This document shows, in pieces, positions 18,015 through 27,620 of a DNA stretch of 64,000 nucleotides. The DNA comes from Sediminibacter sp. Hel_I_10 (GTDB lineage: Bacteria; Bacteroidota; Bacteroidia; Flavobacteriales; Flavobacteriaceae). The DNA is taken from the NCBI RefSeq assembly GCF_000688335.1, contig NZ_JHZX01000001.1, positions 3,348,001 through 3,412,000 of the forward strand. Direction: 5' to 3'. Under the pieces are notes generated by a model that ran no database searches, was not told where the DNA came from, and saw only the letters and a program-made list of their open reading frames with translations. Positions within the stretch are counted from its first letter, which is position 1, and each line of letters opens with the position of its first letter. A program made the translations under genes and the position numbers.

Positions 18015-21000
18015 CTACTGCACAATAATTTTTTTAGAAACCGAACCGCTTACGGTTTCTAATTTAATAATGTACGTGCCAGTACTTAGGTTCTTAACTG
18101 GGTATTCAGAATAGTCCCGATCTGAAATGTTGTTAAACGTGATAATAGGTTGTCCCATCATATTGAAAAGCGCAAAGGTTTTTATGGATAGTAAGTTTTT
18201 ATTGTAAAGTGCGATACTCTGAGACGTATTCGTGTAAAAGACCTCAACGGTATCAATTATATTATTTTGAGTATCAAGCGTCTCATCTTCATCGGCAAAG
18301 GTTAACTCAAATCGATCTAAATGTTCACCTGCACTTATAAAAAACTCAAAATTGGAGTCACGTAAATTTGTGTAAGTGTTGTTCTCAAGATCGTGAATGT
18401 AGATATTTATATCACTTGGAACATTTTCCAATTCGTCAATACCAATGGTATTTAATCCGTCTTCGTGAGATACTATTCCTAACGGGTATGTGACACCATC
18501 AGATACGGTATTACTTCCTTGAATATTGTATTTTTCAGAATCAATCATCCAGAACATGTCATCAATTTGCGTTTCGTTGTACTTTCCATCATAACCCCAA
18601 TCTGCATTTACAGTGGCATTATCGTCTATGGTAAGTAGGAGTTGCCTGTGTAAATCTCCAACAGAATTAAAACTGATTCTAAACTTCATGCGTTCATCAA
18701 AATTAGTTGTCGTATCTGCTTGTGACGAAGGTTGAGAAGTCTCAGCATTTCTAAAGAATAATGAAGATCCAATTTCTTCTTTTTGAAAAGCACGCTGACC
18801 ATTGTTAAAATTAATTACGCCATCATTTTCTGAAGTCACAAAGAATCCTTGACCTACGGCAATATATCTACCAGATATTTTTAGAGGGAATTCATCTAGG
18901 GATACATTCGGGATTGTGGTACCTATGTAAATTCCAGGTAAAAATCCAGATAAATTATAAGTAGCATAGCCGCCTAGGTAATCTGCTAAGGCATGAGAAC
19001 CACCTCCCCAATGCTCATAGAAATAAACAGTTCCCGTCATTGTTGGCAATAAGCCATCTATGGTTGGCCCATTGTCTAAAATAAATTGAGCGGCATCTAA
19101 TGCAGAAGGATAAGGATTACCCACTAAATATTCATTTCCAGCGTTTATGTTTAACGAAATATCACCATTATTTGGCTTTCCTGAAAACACATAGTTTTGA
19201 GGTTCAAAAACCCCACCAGTACCTGGTCCTTTCATCGTGAATCCTTCACCGGCAAGCATGTCTGTATTTGGGTCTATGGCTTGCCAAGCGGAGTAGTCGT
19301 TATTTGGTAAGTTGTTATATTTATAAAGCCAGCGGTCTGAAACTCCAACAGGTGTTGTTGACGTGCCATTATAAGATGTTACGAAATTGATATCTAATGG
19401 ATTGTTTTGATCTGTGCCATCTTTAAGGGCGCCAGCTATGGTGTAATTACCGTTGTTGGAGGTGGAATTTTGTGCGCCAACTGGAGAAGACCAATAGTTA
19501 TAGGTGTAGGTATCTGCTGTGCCCTGTTGGTCTCTCTCTATCTTGCCCGCACTTGAAGGGTCCAGATAGCTGTTGAGGCCCTGTACAAGTTGGGATTCCC
19601 CTTCCAGGTCAATGGTGCCGTCCAGTTTTAAGTACCAGCTCACGTTCAGTTCCGAGTCATCGGTCACGCTAAATTCTATGGGACTTCCTTCCTCATCCAT
19701 TTCATCAATAAAAAGCGCAAGGTGTCTTTGACTGGCATTATAGGTCACACCAACGTGTTTTACCTTAATTATGGACCAGTCATAGTTAACGGCATCCATG
19801 CCGTTTATGCCCTCTGCTGTTGAGGAAATGGCCGTCTCTAGACTGCCACCCTGCCTTGTGACAAATGGCATTGGGGCAGATTGCAGCTCAAGAACCTTGA
19901 TGTTGTGCAGGCGTGCGCCGCTGCCAACATCCACTGTTGCGGTGCTAAGGTCATCGACAATATCACCTCTGTAGGTATCAAACCTATAATAACGTTCCAA
20001 TGTGGACCAGTCCAGTGTGCTTTCATTGGTGGGGTCTACAAAATCCGTGATGTCCTGTGGGACCTCAGTTCCCCTAACGGTACCACCGTTGTTCTCGATC
20101 TCCTGATAGACCAGTTTATGGATCTCGTCCTCAGAGAGCGCCTTGTTGAAGAGCCTTACCTCATCCAGGTTGCCATGAAAGTAATTGAGGTTGGTGTTGG
20201 CACGTTTGCCCATGGTGAAAGGGGTCGTGTCGTTATTGATGGCTCCGTTGACATCACGATCTGCCACCAGTTCCCCGTTGACATAAAGTTCCATGGTATT
20301 TTTGGTATTGCTATAGGCCATCGCAATATGGATCCATTGATTCTTTTGTACAACGGCACTCTGCAATGCATACCCGTTGACCCTGGCATAGATCCGATCG
20401 TTATTGTTGAACCTGAGGTTTATGCCATCCTGCCCGATAATATACTGATTGCCCGAAGCTCCGGGATCTACTTTGATCCAGCACATCATGGTGGCCTCGT
20501 TGGCGCCCCCGAAAATCGGGGTGTCCTCCACGTAGTCGTTTCTGCCATCAAAATAGAGCAACAGCTTTTTGTTTATCATTCGAGGAGAACCGAACAGAGT
20601 GTTATCGGTGTCAAAAAGGTCCACGATGCCATCACCATCGGTGTCGTTGGTATCATCTATCACGCCATCGTTATTGGCATCAAGCTCAGCGTAGAGTGTT
20701 TTTGAGATATCAAAGGTGCTTCCGTTTGATGTGGTATCCATATAGTCCGGGATGCCATCAGAATCGCTGTCCAGGACATAATTGACATTTCCGAGCCCTT
20801 GATTGTTGTTGCCGTAGGCACTGTTGAAACTATCACCGCTGAAAAAGTCAAAGACATCCAAGATACCGTCGGTAAAAAATTCTGAGACGCCATCGTAGTC
20901 AGAGTCGGTCTCTCTAATATTGTCGCTATCTGGTCCATCACCAACCCCATCACCATCGATGTCGCCATCGCCATTTTGAAACTGGGGGTCGGCACTGTTG

Positions 21001-24000
21001 CCCGCACCGGACTCATCCACATCAAAGATGCCGTCATTGTCACTATCCAGATCGATGTAGTTTGGGATGCCGTCATTATCGGTATCCAGTACCGTTAGGC
21101 CCTCCATGGCATCCTGCATGCCGTTGCCGTTGGTATCGGTAAAGTTTTGGATATAGCCCTTGCCGTTGGTGGTGGCTGCAAATCCTGCCTCTACCGCATC
21201 GGGGATGCCGTCATTATCGGAGTCGAGGTCAAAAATATTGGAGATGCCATCACCATCGGTATCGCACAGCGATTGTACAAATGAGATGTCGTCTATGGCC
21301 AGGTCATTTCCTGCGCCCCCGGTTTCATTGTTGATGAAAAAGACATTGAACTCAGATACGTTCAGGGTGAGCTGTGACGTATAGTTGTGCCAGCTTGCAT
21401 CTGGATCTCCATTGATTGATCGTGGGATCTGACCCGTAGAGAAGGAGTGCAGGAGGTTGTTGTCGGAATCCCTGAACTCGACCAGGATATCCGGGGCTTT
21501 GTCATTTGTCGCTCCAGAGACAGGGATGAGGTTGAGTACCCAAAAACTGTAAGTGGTGGGTACGTTTGGTAGGGTGCCCGTAATATGTGCGGTATAGAAC
21601 ACGCCGGGATCATAAGAGGCATTAAAGATTGCCATCCTGCCATTGGTGTCATCGGGGGTATGATCGTTTCCGATGTACCAGTTGGTCTCTGCCCATGAGG
21701 CGAGGTCCTGGGAGGGCGTGTTGTTGATGCCGTCCCCGTTGCTGATCCTGTTGAAGACCGTGTACTCACCATCACCCAGATCAGAACCACTGATGTTTGC
21801 GGGGTCTGAGCCATCTTCATAGAAATAGGAGGTTGTGGCATTGTAGGTGGTGTTTATGGTCGTTCTTCCACCGGTACCAAAGGTCTCGTTAAGGATCTTG
21901 TAACTGCTCTTTATGGAGATGTTCGAGTTCTTGCAGTCAAGTTCCTCCATGGCGTCTGGGATACCATCATTGTCATCATCAATATCCACATTATCAAAAA
22001 CGCCATCATTGTCACTGTCAAAGAACAGTTGCTTGGACTCACCCCTAACGGTAAAGGTATAGGAGCCTTCATCGGCATCATTGCTGAGGATGGTCACTGT
22101 GGATGAGGATATGCTGTTTCCCAGGTTATTGAACTGTACCGTAAAGGTGGTGCTGCCATTGGCCTGTACTGGAGAGGAGTAGAGCGGTGCCACGATCGAG
22201 AAGTCGGTCGTGTTCGATAAGCTGATCGATGAGATGTCGAGTGCGCCCTGGTCCAAGTTGTCAATGGCGAAACTGCGGGTCAGGGAATTACCTGCATCAT
22301 GTGTCCCAAAATCGGTTCCATCTGCAGGTGTTGGCGTGGTGTCCCCATTTGAAATGGATAGGTTATTGCCCTTGACGTCTATTTCTGGTTCTGCTGGAGC
22401 AGCATTTATGAGCGCAATTTTATCGATAGCCATATCTGCGGCGTAAAAACCTCCGGTGATGCCTCGAAATCTCAATTTCAATGTTTGACCAGAATAAGAG
22501 GATAAATTAATATTAACTTCATTCCAAGAGTCCAAACTGGAGTTTTGTACTTGACCATTTTGAGACCATAGGGTCGTGTTAAAGTTAAGGCCGTCTGTGC
22601 TTGCTTCGAGATAAAGTGCGTCAATATCTGCGCCGTACATATGATAACTAAAAGAGAATTCAGGATTAGACATTCCGCTTAAATCAAAGCACGGACTTTC
22701 AAAAATTGCGGTTTTATTGTATGGGAAAGAACCTTCTATATACATGTAATAATTTCCATCTGCAGGTGCTGATGGGCCGGTATTTCCAGATGGCGTTCCC
22801 CCAGCTTCTCTTTCCCAATCTGCGTTATCATTGGTATTGTTTTGAGTCCATTGGCCAATACCGCTTTCAAAGCTTTCATTATAAGTAAATGAACTAACAA
22901 TCTCACTACAGTTAGTAGCGCTTGAATTTGAAAAATCAATAATTTGTAATTCATGAGACATACTATTCCCGCTTCGATGTGCCCAATGAGCCGCTTGTGT
23001 TGTAGACTTTAAATAGTAGTTTCTCCAACCTCTACCATAGGCTGTGCCACTACCATTTGTAACCGATGTTCCAACAATCAAGGCCTGATCTATAGTTGTT
23101 AATCCGGCGCTTGTGATATTTAATGTGCTTTCATTTTCTGAATTGCTATAATTTTGAAACCTCGTCACGTTTAACTCGCTGTTGTTTAATACGTGAACAA
23201 AATGACGATTATTACCATTAGAGTCATGATCTGAATTAAATAGCCAATTAACCCTTTGATTGTTAGAGCCGGGATAAAATAGAGGCCAATGATCTGAAAT
23301 GGCTTCGTCAGCGCCGTTTGCATTGGTATCTCCAATATGTTGATCAAATATAATAGCGTTGCTCCAATCAGAAACATTAGCCGTATTTCCGGTACCATTT
23401 GTACCATATGGGTTTGATCTTAATGTAATAGTGCCTGAATCTGAGCCCGTACTTCCTGAATTACCATGAAGTACATTCCAATTACTTCCAGTAAATTCTA
23501 CAACCGTAATATAAACGGTTACGTTATTGCCGTTAGATCCTTTGAGCACTCTCAAAGCACCATTATTTTCCATATAAGCGATAGCTGTTCCGGAATCTGC
23601 CCCAGAATTTCCAGAACTATTTATAATGCCTGTAATAAAAGGAATGACATTATTACAATTGGAAATCCCCCCAACACTTTGTAAGACATTATTATTCGTA
23701 CCATTTAAGGAGACGGTATACCGTCCACGAACTCTAAACTCATTAGGACCATTTACTGGTCCCGTATATTCAATAATAGAGCTACTAAATTTTGAGTTGG
23801 TATTAACAGAATTAGGTTCTCTATATAAACTCAAGGTAGATGTGTTTGTTAACCGCACAGCTCCTGCCATATCTCTGCCGCTTAAATTTGCATTGGAGCC
23901 AATAGCCCCAGCATGCGATTTTCGATTGTTGTTGTTTAGAACAAAAGCATTGTTAGTGGAGGACACTGGTGTAAAATTCGTGTAGGTTTTCCCGTTTCTG

Positions 24001-24119
24001 GGTACATCGTCTTGAATGTGTCTGATTGAGAAGTCCTGAGCGAAACTATGGAGTGAAAGTAAAAGGATACTTAAACAGGTTAAGTTTCTGAAATTGAAAT
24101 TAAGATTGATTCGTAGCAT
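18015..24119 (-). CDS. Giant multidomain T9SS surface protein with LamG, MAM-like and TSP3-type segments
   Basis: 2034 residues. In order: signal peptide ending HSFAQ; an Asn/Ser-rich secreted region (~30-410); a MAM-like domain (~412-567: FESGIGQWTQ ... FRGITGGFYAADMAIDKI); a choice-of-anchor D/Hydin-like domain (~575-690); acidic thrombospondin type 3-like Ca-binding repeats (DSDNDGVFDN, DDDNDGIPDA); a jelly-roll-like insert; more type 3 repeats to ~1165; a LamG/concanavalin-like domain (~1180-1350, LYFDGRNDYVED to GNLDEVRLFNKALSEDEI); a long C-terminal region; and a type A T9SS sorting domain ending TGTYIIKLETVSGSVSKKII. Such proteins cross the outer membrane by type IX secretion and stay on the surface or are released. 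Residues ~580-1540 are much richer in G+C than both ends. The ligand is unknown; an adhesive or glycan-binding role is inference. Confidence 0.9.
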   Translation of the reverse strand: MLRINLNFNFRNLTCLSILLLSLHSFAQDFSIRHIQDDVPRNGKTYTNFTPVSSTNNAFVLNNNNRKSHAGAIGSNANLSGRDMAGAVRLTNTSTLSLYREPNSVNTNSKFSSSIIEYTGPVNGPNEFRVRGRYTVSLNGTNNNVLQSVGGISNCNNVIPFITGIINSSGNSGADSGTAIAYMENNGALRVLKGSNGNNVTVYITVVEFTGSNWNVLHGNSGSTGSDSGTITLRSNPYGTNGTGNTANVSDWSNAIIFDQHIGDTNANGADEAISDHWPLFYPGSNNQRVNWLFNSDHDSNGNNRHFVHVLNNSELNVTRFQNYSNSENESTLNITSAGLTTIDQALIVGTSVTNGSGTAYGRGWRNYYLKSTTQAAHWAHRSGNSMSHELQIIDFSNSSATNCSEIVSSFTYNESFESGIGQWTQNNTNDNADWEREAGGTPSGNTGPSAPADGNYYMYIEGSFPYNKTAIFESPCFDLSGMSNPEFSFSYHMYGADIDALYLEASTDGLNFNTTLWSQNGQVQNSSLDSWNEVNINLSSYSGQTLKLRFRGITGGFYAADMAIDKIALINAAPAEPEIDVKGNNLSISNGDTTPTPADGTDFGTHDAGNSLTRSFAIDNLDQGALDISSISLSNTTDFSIVAPLYSSPVQANGSTTFTVQFNNLGNSISSSTVTILSNDADEGSYTFTVRGESKQLFFDSDNDGVFDNVDIDDDNDGIPDAMEELDCKNSNISIKSSYKILNETFGTGGRTTINTTYNATTSYFYEDGSDPANISGSDLGDGEYTVFNRISNGDGINNTPSQDLASWAETNWYIGNDHTPDDTNGRMAIFNASYDPGVFYTAHITGTLPNVPTTYSFWVLNLIPVSGATNDKAPDILVEFRDSDNNLLHSFSTGQIPRSINGDPDASWHNYTSQLTLNVSEFNVFFINNETGGAGNDLAIDDISFVQSLCDTDGDGISNIFDLDSDNDGIPDAVEAGFAATTNGKGYIQNFTDTNGNGMQDAMEGLTVLDTDNDGIPNYIDLDSDNDGIFDVDESGAGNSADPQFQNGDGDIDGDGVGDGPDSDNIRETDSDYDGVSEFFTDGILDVFDFFSGDSFNSAYGNNNQGLGNVNYVLDSDSDGIPDYMDTTSNGSTFDISKTLYAELDANNDGVIDDTNDTDGDGIVDLFDTDNTLFGSPRMINKKLLLYFDGRNDYVEDTPIFGGANEATMMCWIKVDPGASGNQYIIGQDGINLRFNNNDRIYARVNGYALQSAVVQKNQWIHIAMAYSNTKNTMELYVNGELVADRDVNGAINNDTTPFTMGKRANTNLNYFHGNLDEVRLFNKALSEDEIHKLVYQEIENNGGTVRGTEVPQDITDFVDPTNESTLDWSTLERYYRFDTYRGDIVDDLSTATVDVGSGARLHNIKVLELQSAPMPFVTRQGGSLETAISSTAEGINGMDAVNYDWSIIKVKHVGVTYNASQRHLALFIDEMDEEGSPIEFSVTDDSELNVSWYLKLDGTIDLEGESQLVQGLNSYLDPSSAGKIERDQQGTADTYTYNYWSSPVGAQNSTSNNGNYTIAGALKDGTDQNNPLDINFVTSYNGTSTTPVGVSDRWLYKYNNLPNNDYSAWQAIDPNTDMLAGEGFTMKGPGTGGVFEPQNYVFSGKPNNGDISLNINAGNEYLVGNPYPSALDAAQFILDNGPTIDGLLPTMTGTVYFYEHWGGGSHALADYLGGYATYNLSGFLPGIYIGTTIPNVSLDEFPLKISGRYIAVGQGFFVTSENDGVINFNNGQRAFQKEEIGSSLFFRNAETSQPSSQADTTTNFDERMKFRISFNSVGDLHRQLLLTIDDNATVNADWGYDGKYNETQIDDMFWMIDSEKYNIQGSNTVSDGVTYPLGIVSHEDGLNTIGIDELENVPSDINIYIHDLENNTYTNLRDSNFEFFISAGEHLDRFELTFADEDETLDTQNNIIDTVEVFYTNTSQSIALYNKNLLSIKTFALFNMMGQPIITFNNISDRDYSEYPVKNLSTGTYIIKLETVSGSVSKKIIVQ

Positions 24120-24159
24120 TTTGGCATTGGTTTGGTTTTGAGGGAGTGGTTATAATGGC

Positions 24160-24189
24160 CAAATATATAAAAAAATCTATTAAGTGCAA
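24160..24189 (-). promoter_or_regulatory. Promoter of the giant T9SS surface protein
   Basis: On the minus strand TTG (24189-24187), a 19-base spacer and TATATTTG (24167-24160), a full match to the Bacteroidota consensus. The leader would be ~36 bases. The TTG lies inside the repeated motif ATTGCACTTA, so a protein bound there would touch the -33 region. Confidence 0.75.
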
Positions 24190-24204
24190 TAAAAATCCGA
24201 TAAA
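24177..24204. repeat. 28-base direct repeat, copy 1 (overlaps the promoter)
   Basis: Identical over 28 bases to 24517-24544, beginning CTATTAAGTGCAAT and ending TCCGATAAA. Inside and next to each copy a half-site recurs with a 21-base period: here TGCAA at 24185 and TGTAA at 24206. Two half-sites in the same direction two helical turns apart are typical of response-regulator binding sites. Confidence 0.8.
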
Positions 24205-24516
24205 GTGTAAAAAAATGACAAAAAAACCTGAATTATAGTTCTATTGGGGTTTATTTTCTATGTAAGTGCTTAAGGAGGAGTGATTTTGGATAAAATCACT
24301 TTTTTGTTTTGAAGTACCAATGATTTGGATACTTCTGCTTCTTTTCTGTATTCCAATTAAGGAAATTTCAACTAGTCTTATTGTTTCTTTGAAAGATGAG
24401 TTTCACTCAATTTGAAAAATAAGGTATTAGAGATGAAATATTAATCTGTTTTGAAGCGTTTTAAGATGTTTTTAAAGCGAGGGAAGTGTTTTATAGGGGC
24501 AATATAGATATAAAAC

Positions 24517-24544
24517 CTATTAAGTGCAATAAAAATCCGATAAA
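24517..24544. repeat. 28-base direct repeat, copy 2 (degenerate promoter copy)
   Basis: Second copy, 340 bases away. Its half-sites are TGCAA at 24525 and 24546, again 21 bases apart. On the minus strand a TTG (24529-24527) precedes TATATTG (24506-24500), which lacks one T of the TAnnTTTG box. This looks like a duplicated promoter that has decayed or is weak. Confidence 0.75.
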
Positions 24545-24670
24545 ATGCAATAAGATTTAAATAAATTGAGTTCTTAGAAATTTAATTTGAGAAAATTCTG
24601 ATCAATAGCATGTCGATCTATCTCATTGACATCGAGTGTATTTATAAGATTTTCAGCAACATCTATATAT

Positions 24671-26149
24671 TTAAAAAGAGAAGGTCGTACCGTCTTTACC
24701 ATCATTTAATTGAATGCCTTTTTCAGCTAACTGATCTCTGATTTTATCAGAAAGTGCAAAATCCTTATTGGCACGTGCCTGTTGGCGTAAATCAATTAAA
24801 AGTTCAACCGCAGCAGCCAACTTATCGGTACCGGTGTTAGTAACAGCAGTGTTGACAAGGCCTAGAATATCAAAAGTAAAGCTATGCAAGGTGTTCTTAA
24901 AAAGATCTAAATCTTCCCGAGTGAGGCTTGATTTCCCTTCTTTCATTTGGTTGATCAACTTAACGGCCTCAAAAAGATGCGCAATAAGAACGGGAGAATT
25001 AAAATCATCATTCATGGCATCATAGCAATGTTGCTTCCATGCTGCTACATCCATTGAGGAAGCTGTTCCCGGTTGTAGTTCCTCCAAAATGTTAATAGCA
25101 TCCATAAGACGGTGAAATCCTTTCTCACTAGCTAAGAGTCCGTCATTAGTGAGATCTAAAACACTGCGATAAGAAGATTGGGCATTAAAAAACCGAATAA
25201 CGCTAGGCGAATAAGCCTTGCTAAAAAACTCATTTTTGCCAGAAAGCAACTCTGCCGGATTTACAATATTGCCGGTAGATTTTGACATACGCTGCCCGTT
25301 CAACTCTAGCATATTGGCATGCATCCAATAATTGACAGGAGATTGACCTTTAGCAGCTTCGTTTTGCGCAATTTCGCACTCGTGGTGTGGAAATTTTAAA
25401 TCCATACCACCACCATGAATGTCAAACTGGTCTCCCAAATATTTTGTGCTCATAGCGGTACATTCTAAATGCCAACCAGGGAAACCATCGCTCCAAGGAG
25501 ATGGCCAGCGCATAATGTGTTGTGGTTCTGCTTTTTTCCAAAGTGCAAAATCCTGCGGATTCCGCTTATCGGTTTGCCCGTCTAGTATGCGCGTATTATG
25601 AATTAAATCCTCAAGCTTTCTTTTGCTCAACTTTCCGTAGTCGTTGGTTTCGTTGAATTTGTGTACATCAAAATAGACAGATCCATTGGCAATGTAACCG
25701 TAACCATTTTCAATAATGGTCTTGACCAGTTCAATCTGTTCAATAATATGGCCTGTAGCTGTGGGTTCTATACTTGGTGGCAAAAAGTTGAAGGTATTGA
25801 GCGTGTTGTGAAAATCAACGGTGTAACGTTGCACAACCTCCATAGGTTCAATAGCTTCAAGACGTGCTTTTTTTGTTATTTTATCTTCACCAACATCCGC
25901 ATCATTTTCCAAGTGTCCTGCATCTGTGATGTTTCTAACATAACGTACTTTGTAGCCCAAATGCTTCAAATAGCGAAACACCATATCAAAAGACATGAAG
26001 GTGCGCACGTTTCCTAAGTGAACATTGCTATAAACCGTTGGTCCGCAAACATACATGCCTACATGGCCTTTTTCAATAGGAGTAAAGGTTTCCTTTTGAC
26101 CAGAAAGCGTATTATATATTTTTAGGGATTGTTCTTGATACAAAGACAT
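24671..26149 (-). CDS. cysS: Cysteinyl-tRNA synthetase
   Basis: A 492-residue class I synthetase. The zinc-site Cys and HIGH-like motif are in [19 protein letters not shown]; further zinc ligands are in WHLECTAMS and [15 protein letters not shown] appears as RMSKSTGN. The C-terminal DALR-type anticodon domain ends with [20 protein letters not shown]. Single gene, 61 bases downstream of folE on the same strand, possibly cotranscribed. Confidence 0.96.
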   Translation of the reverse strand: MSLYQEQSLKIYNTLSGQKETFTPIEKGHVGMYVCGPTVYSNVHLGNVRTFMSFDMVFRYLKHLGYKVRYVRNITDAGHLENDADVGEDKITKKARLEAIEPMEVVQRYTVDFHNTLNTFNFLPPSIEPTATGHIIEQIELVKTIIENGYGYIANGSVYFDVHKFNETNDYGKLSKRKLEDLIHNTRILDGQTDKRNPQDFALWKKAEPQHIMRWPSPWSDGFPGWHLECTAMSTKYLGDQFDIHGGGMDLKFPHHECEIAQNEAAKGQSPVNYWMHANMLELNGQRMSKSTGNIVNPAELLSGKNEFFSKAYSPSVIRFFNAQSSYRSVLDLTNDGLLASEKGFHRLMDAINILEELQPGTASSMDVAAWKQHCYDAMNDDFNSPVLIAHLFEAVKLINQMKEGKSSLTREDLDLFKNTLHSFTFDILGLVNTAVTNTGTDKLAAAVELLIDLRQQARANKDFALSDKIRDQLAEKGIQLNDGKDGTTFSF

Positions 26150-26210
26150 GATGATGACGTTAAGACGTTCAAAACTACTATTTTTATTATTGCTTCGGAA
26201 AATTTAGCAC

Positions 26211-26888
26211 TTAAAAAGCGGTGTCTAAATTTATATAGTCCAGAAACTCACGTTTGGTTTCCTTGTCTTTAAATTTTCCGCCAAATTCTGAGGTTACCGT
26301 GCTGCTTTCAACATCTCTTATTCCTCTAGAATTGACACACAGGTGCTTAGCATCGATCACGCAGGCAACATCTTCTGTTTTGAGAACCTTTTGAAGTTCT
26401 CTAACCACTTGAATAGTAAGACGTTCTTGAACTTGTGGGCGTTTTGCAAAATAATCAACAATGCGGTTCATTTTAGAAAGGCCCACGACGTGACCACTTG
26501 AGATATAGGCAATATGTGCCTTACCTACTATAGGTAATAAATGGTGCTCACAGGTAGAATATAACGTGATGTTTTTTTCTACAAGCATCTCTCCATATTT
26601 GTATTTATTTTCAAATGTAGAGGCACTTGGCTTTTTGTTGGGATGTAATCCGCCAAAAATTTCGTTTACAAACATTTTGGCAACGCGGTTAGGAGTCCCT
26701 TTTAAACTGTCATCAGTTAAATCAAGGCCAAGCGTTTCCATAATATGGTGAACGTCCTTTTTAATACGTTCTATTTTCTCAGCATCTGTAAGGTCAAAAG
26801 CATCTGTTCTTAATGGTGTATCACTCGATGTTCCAATGTGGTTGTCCCCAACAGCTTCAATATCTGTTATGTTATCTTCAATTTTCAT
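26211..26888 (-). CDS. folE: GTP cyclohydrolase I
   Basis: The first enzyme of folate/pterin synthesis, converting GTP to dihydroneopterin triphosphate. The zinc and catalytic residues are in YSTCEHHLLPIVGKAHIAYI (Cys and the His pair) and VIDAKHLCVNSRGIRD (second Cys). QERLTIQVVRELQKVL is the GTP-binding block. The frame is open further upstream, but I chose ATG 26888 (225 residues, MKIEDNITD), because the promoter box at 26959-26966 would lie inside any longer reading. ATG 26900 (229 residues) is the alternative. Dihydropteroate synthase folP is also in this window, at 47 kb. Confidence 0.93.
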   Translation of the reverse strand: MKIEDNITDIEAVGDNHIGTSSDTPLRTDAFDLTDAEKIERIKKDVHHIMETLGLDLTDDSLKGTPNRVAKMFVNEIFGGLHPNKKPSASTFENKYKYGEMLVEKNITLYSTCEHHLLPIVGKAHIAYISSGHVVGLSKMNRIVDYFAKRPQVQERLTIQVVRELQKVLKTEDVACVIDAKHLCVNSRGIRDVESSTVTSEFGGKFKDKETKREFLDYINLDTAF

Positions 26889-26958
26889 ATAGCTCAACAT
26901 AAGAATGCGATTTGCAATTTTACAAAGGCGAGGCGCATTTCTAATTTTAATAAGGATG

Positions 26959-26966
26959 CAAAGGTA
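26959..26966 (-). promoter_or_regulatory. -7 box of the folE promoter
   Basis: TACCTTTG on the minus strand, an exact TAnnTTTG match, about 70 bases upstream of the folE start. No -33 TTG at the ideal distance. Confidence 0.55.
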
Positions 26967-27126
26967 CGCAAAAATCAAAATGAAATTTAAGGGTAGGAGT
27001 TTTTTGATGAGAACTGTTATATACCTGTAATCGGAATCCTCGCACCATTTATCCAATTTAACAACAGGATCAATAACATTTGTTAGGAAATGGTTAAATT
27101 CCGCAACCAAAACTTAATTAATCATT

Positions 27127-27603
27127 ATGAACTTTACATTACGCCCATTTTTGACAGCGCTATTAATCTTCTTTGTCATCACCTGTTCTTTTTCACAAAG
27201 CCAAAGTCAACATCGCGAGTCGCAAATTGTTAATTATGCTGAAAATATTGCAGCACCTTTAAGTAGTTCTGAATTATCTAAAATTAAAGAGGTCTACGGC
27301 GATAAGGCTGAAAAATATGTTTTAAGCAAGCCTCAGCGTTTAAAGGATATCAAAAATATTCTTCGTAATAGGATTGAATTTATAACAGTTCAGAATCCTC
27401 AGGATCAAAAAGACTGTGAGTTACTTTCAGAAGTACCGCTCTTTAATTATTACGTCTCAGGATTAAAAAGAGATGATACGGTTTCAATAGAAACTTTTAA
27501 TCCATTAAAATATTTATTTAACTATAATTCAATTGGTAATCATATCTATAGAATAGATAATACCAATCAATATATTTTAGTTAAATCTCAATTCAATAAT
27601 TAA
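27127..27603 (+). CDS. Small secreted protein upstream of the giant type B T9SS protein
   Basis: 158 residues with a signal peptide (LLIFFVITCSFSQ) and an otherwise unrecognised mature part. A helical stretch SSSELSKIKEVYGDKAEKYV is followed by IEFITVQNPQDQKDCELLSE and a Tyr/Asn-rich C-terminus. It has no T9SS sorting domain, so it should stay in the periplasm or at the outer membrane. It ends 17 bases before the 2244-residue gene and is very probably cotranscribed with it, suggesting a partner or maturation role. Function unknown. Confidence 0.75.
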   Translation: MNFTLRPFLTALLIFFVITCSFSQSQSQHRESQIVNYAENIAAPLSSSELSKIKEVYGDKAEKYVLSKPQRLKDIKNILRNRIEFITVQNPQDQKDCELLSEVPLFNYYVSGLKRDDTVSIETFNPLKYLFNYNSIGNHIYRIDNTNQYILVKSQFNN

Positions 27604-27620
27604 TCCTATAATCTTTCCCT

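Larger units (their letters stand above)
24120..24670. other. Long intergenic promoter region with duplicated element
   Basis: About 550 bases, very AT-rich, no gene seen. It holds the promoter of the giant surface protein, a second degenerate copy of that promoter about 340 bases farther upstream, and the 28-base repeats listed separately. The remainder shows nothing I can name. Confidence 0.6.

Noticed and set aside
19881-20705. 274-codon plus-strand frame opposite the large T9SS gene
   Set aside because: It is confined to the GC-rich part of the minus-strand gene, has no recognisable motif or promoter, and the opposite frame encodes an obvious LamG domain.
24177-24544. Repeats considered as a CRISPR array or attachment sites
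   Set aside because: Only two copies, 340 bases apart, no cas or integrase gene nearby, and one copy contains a perfect promoter, so a regulatory duplication fits better.
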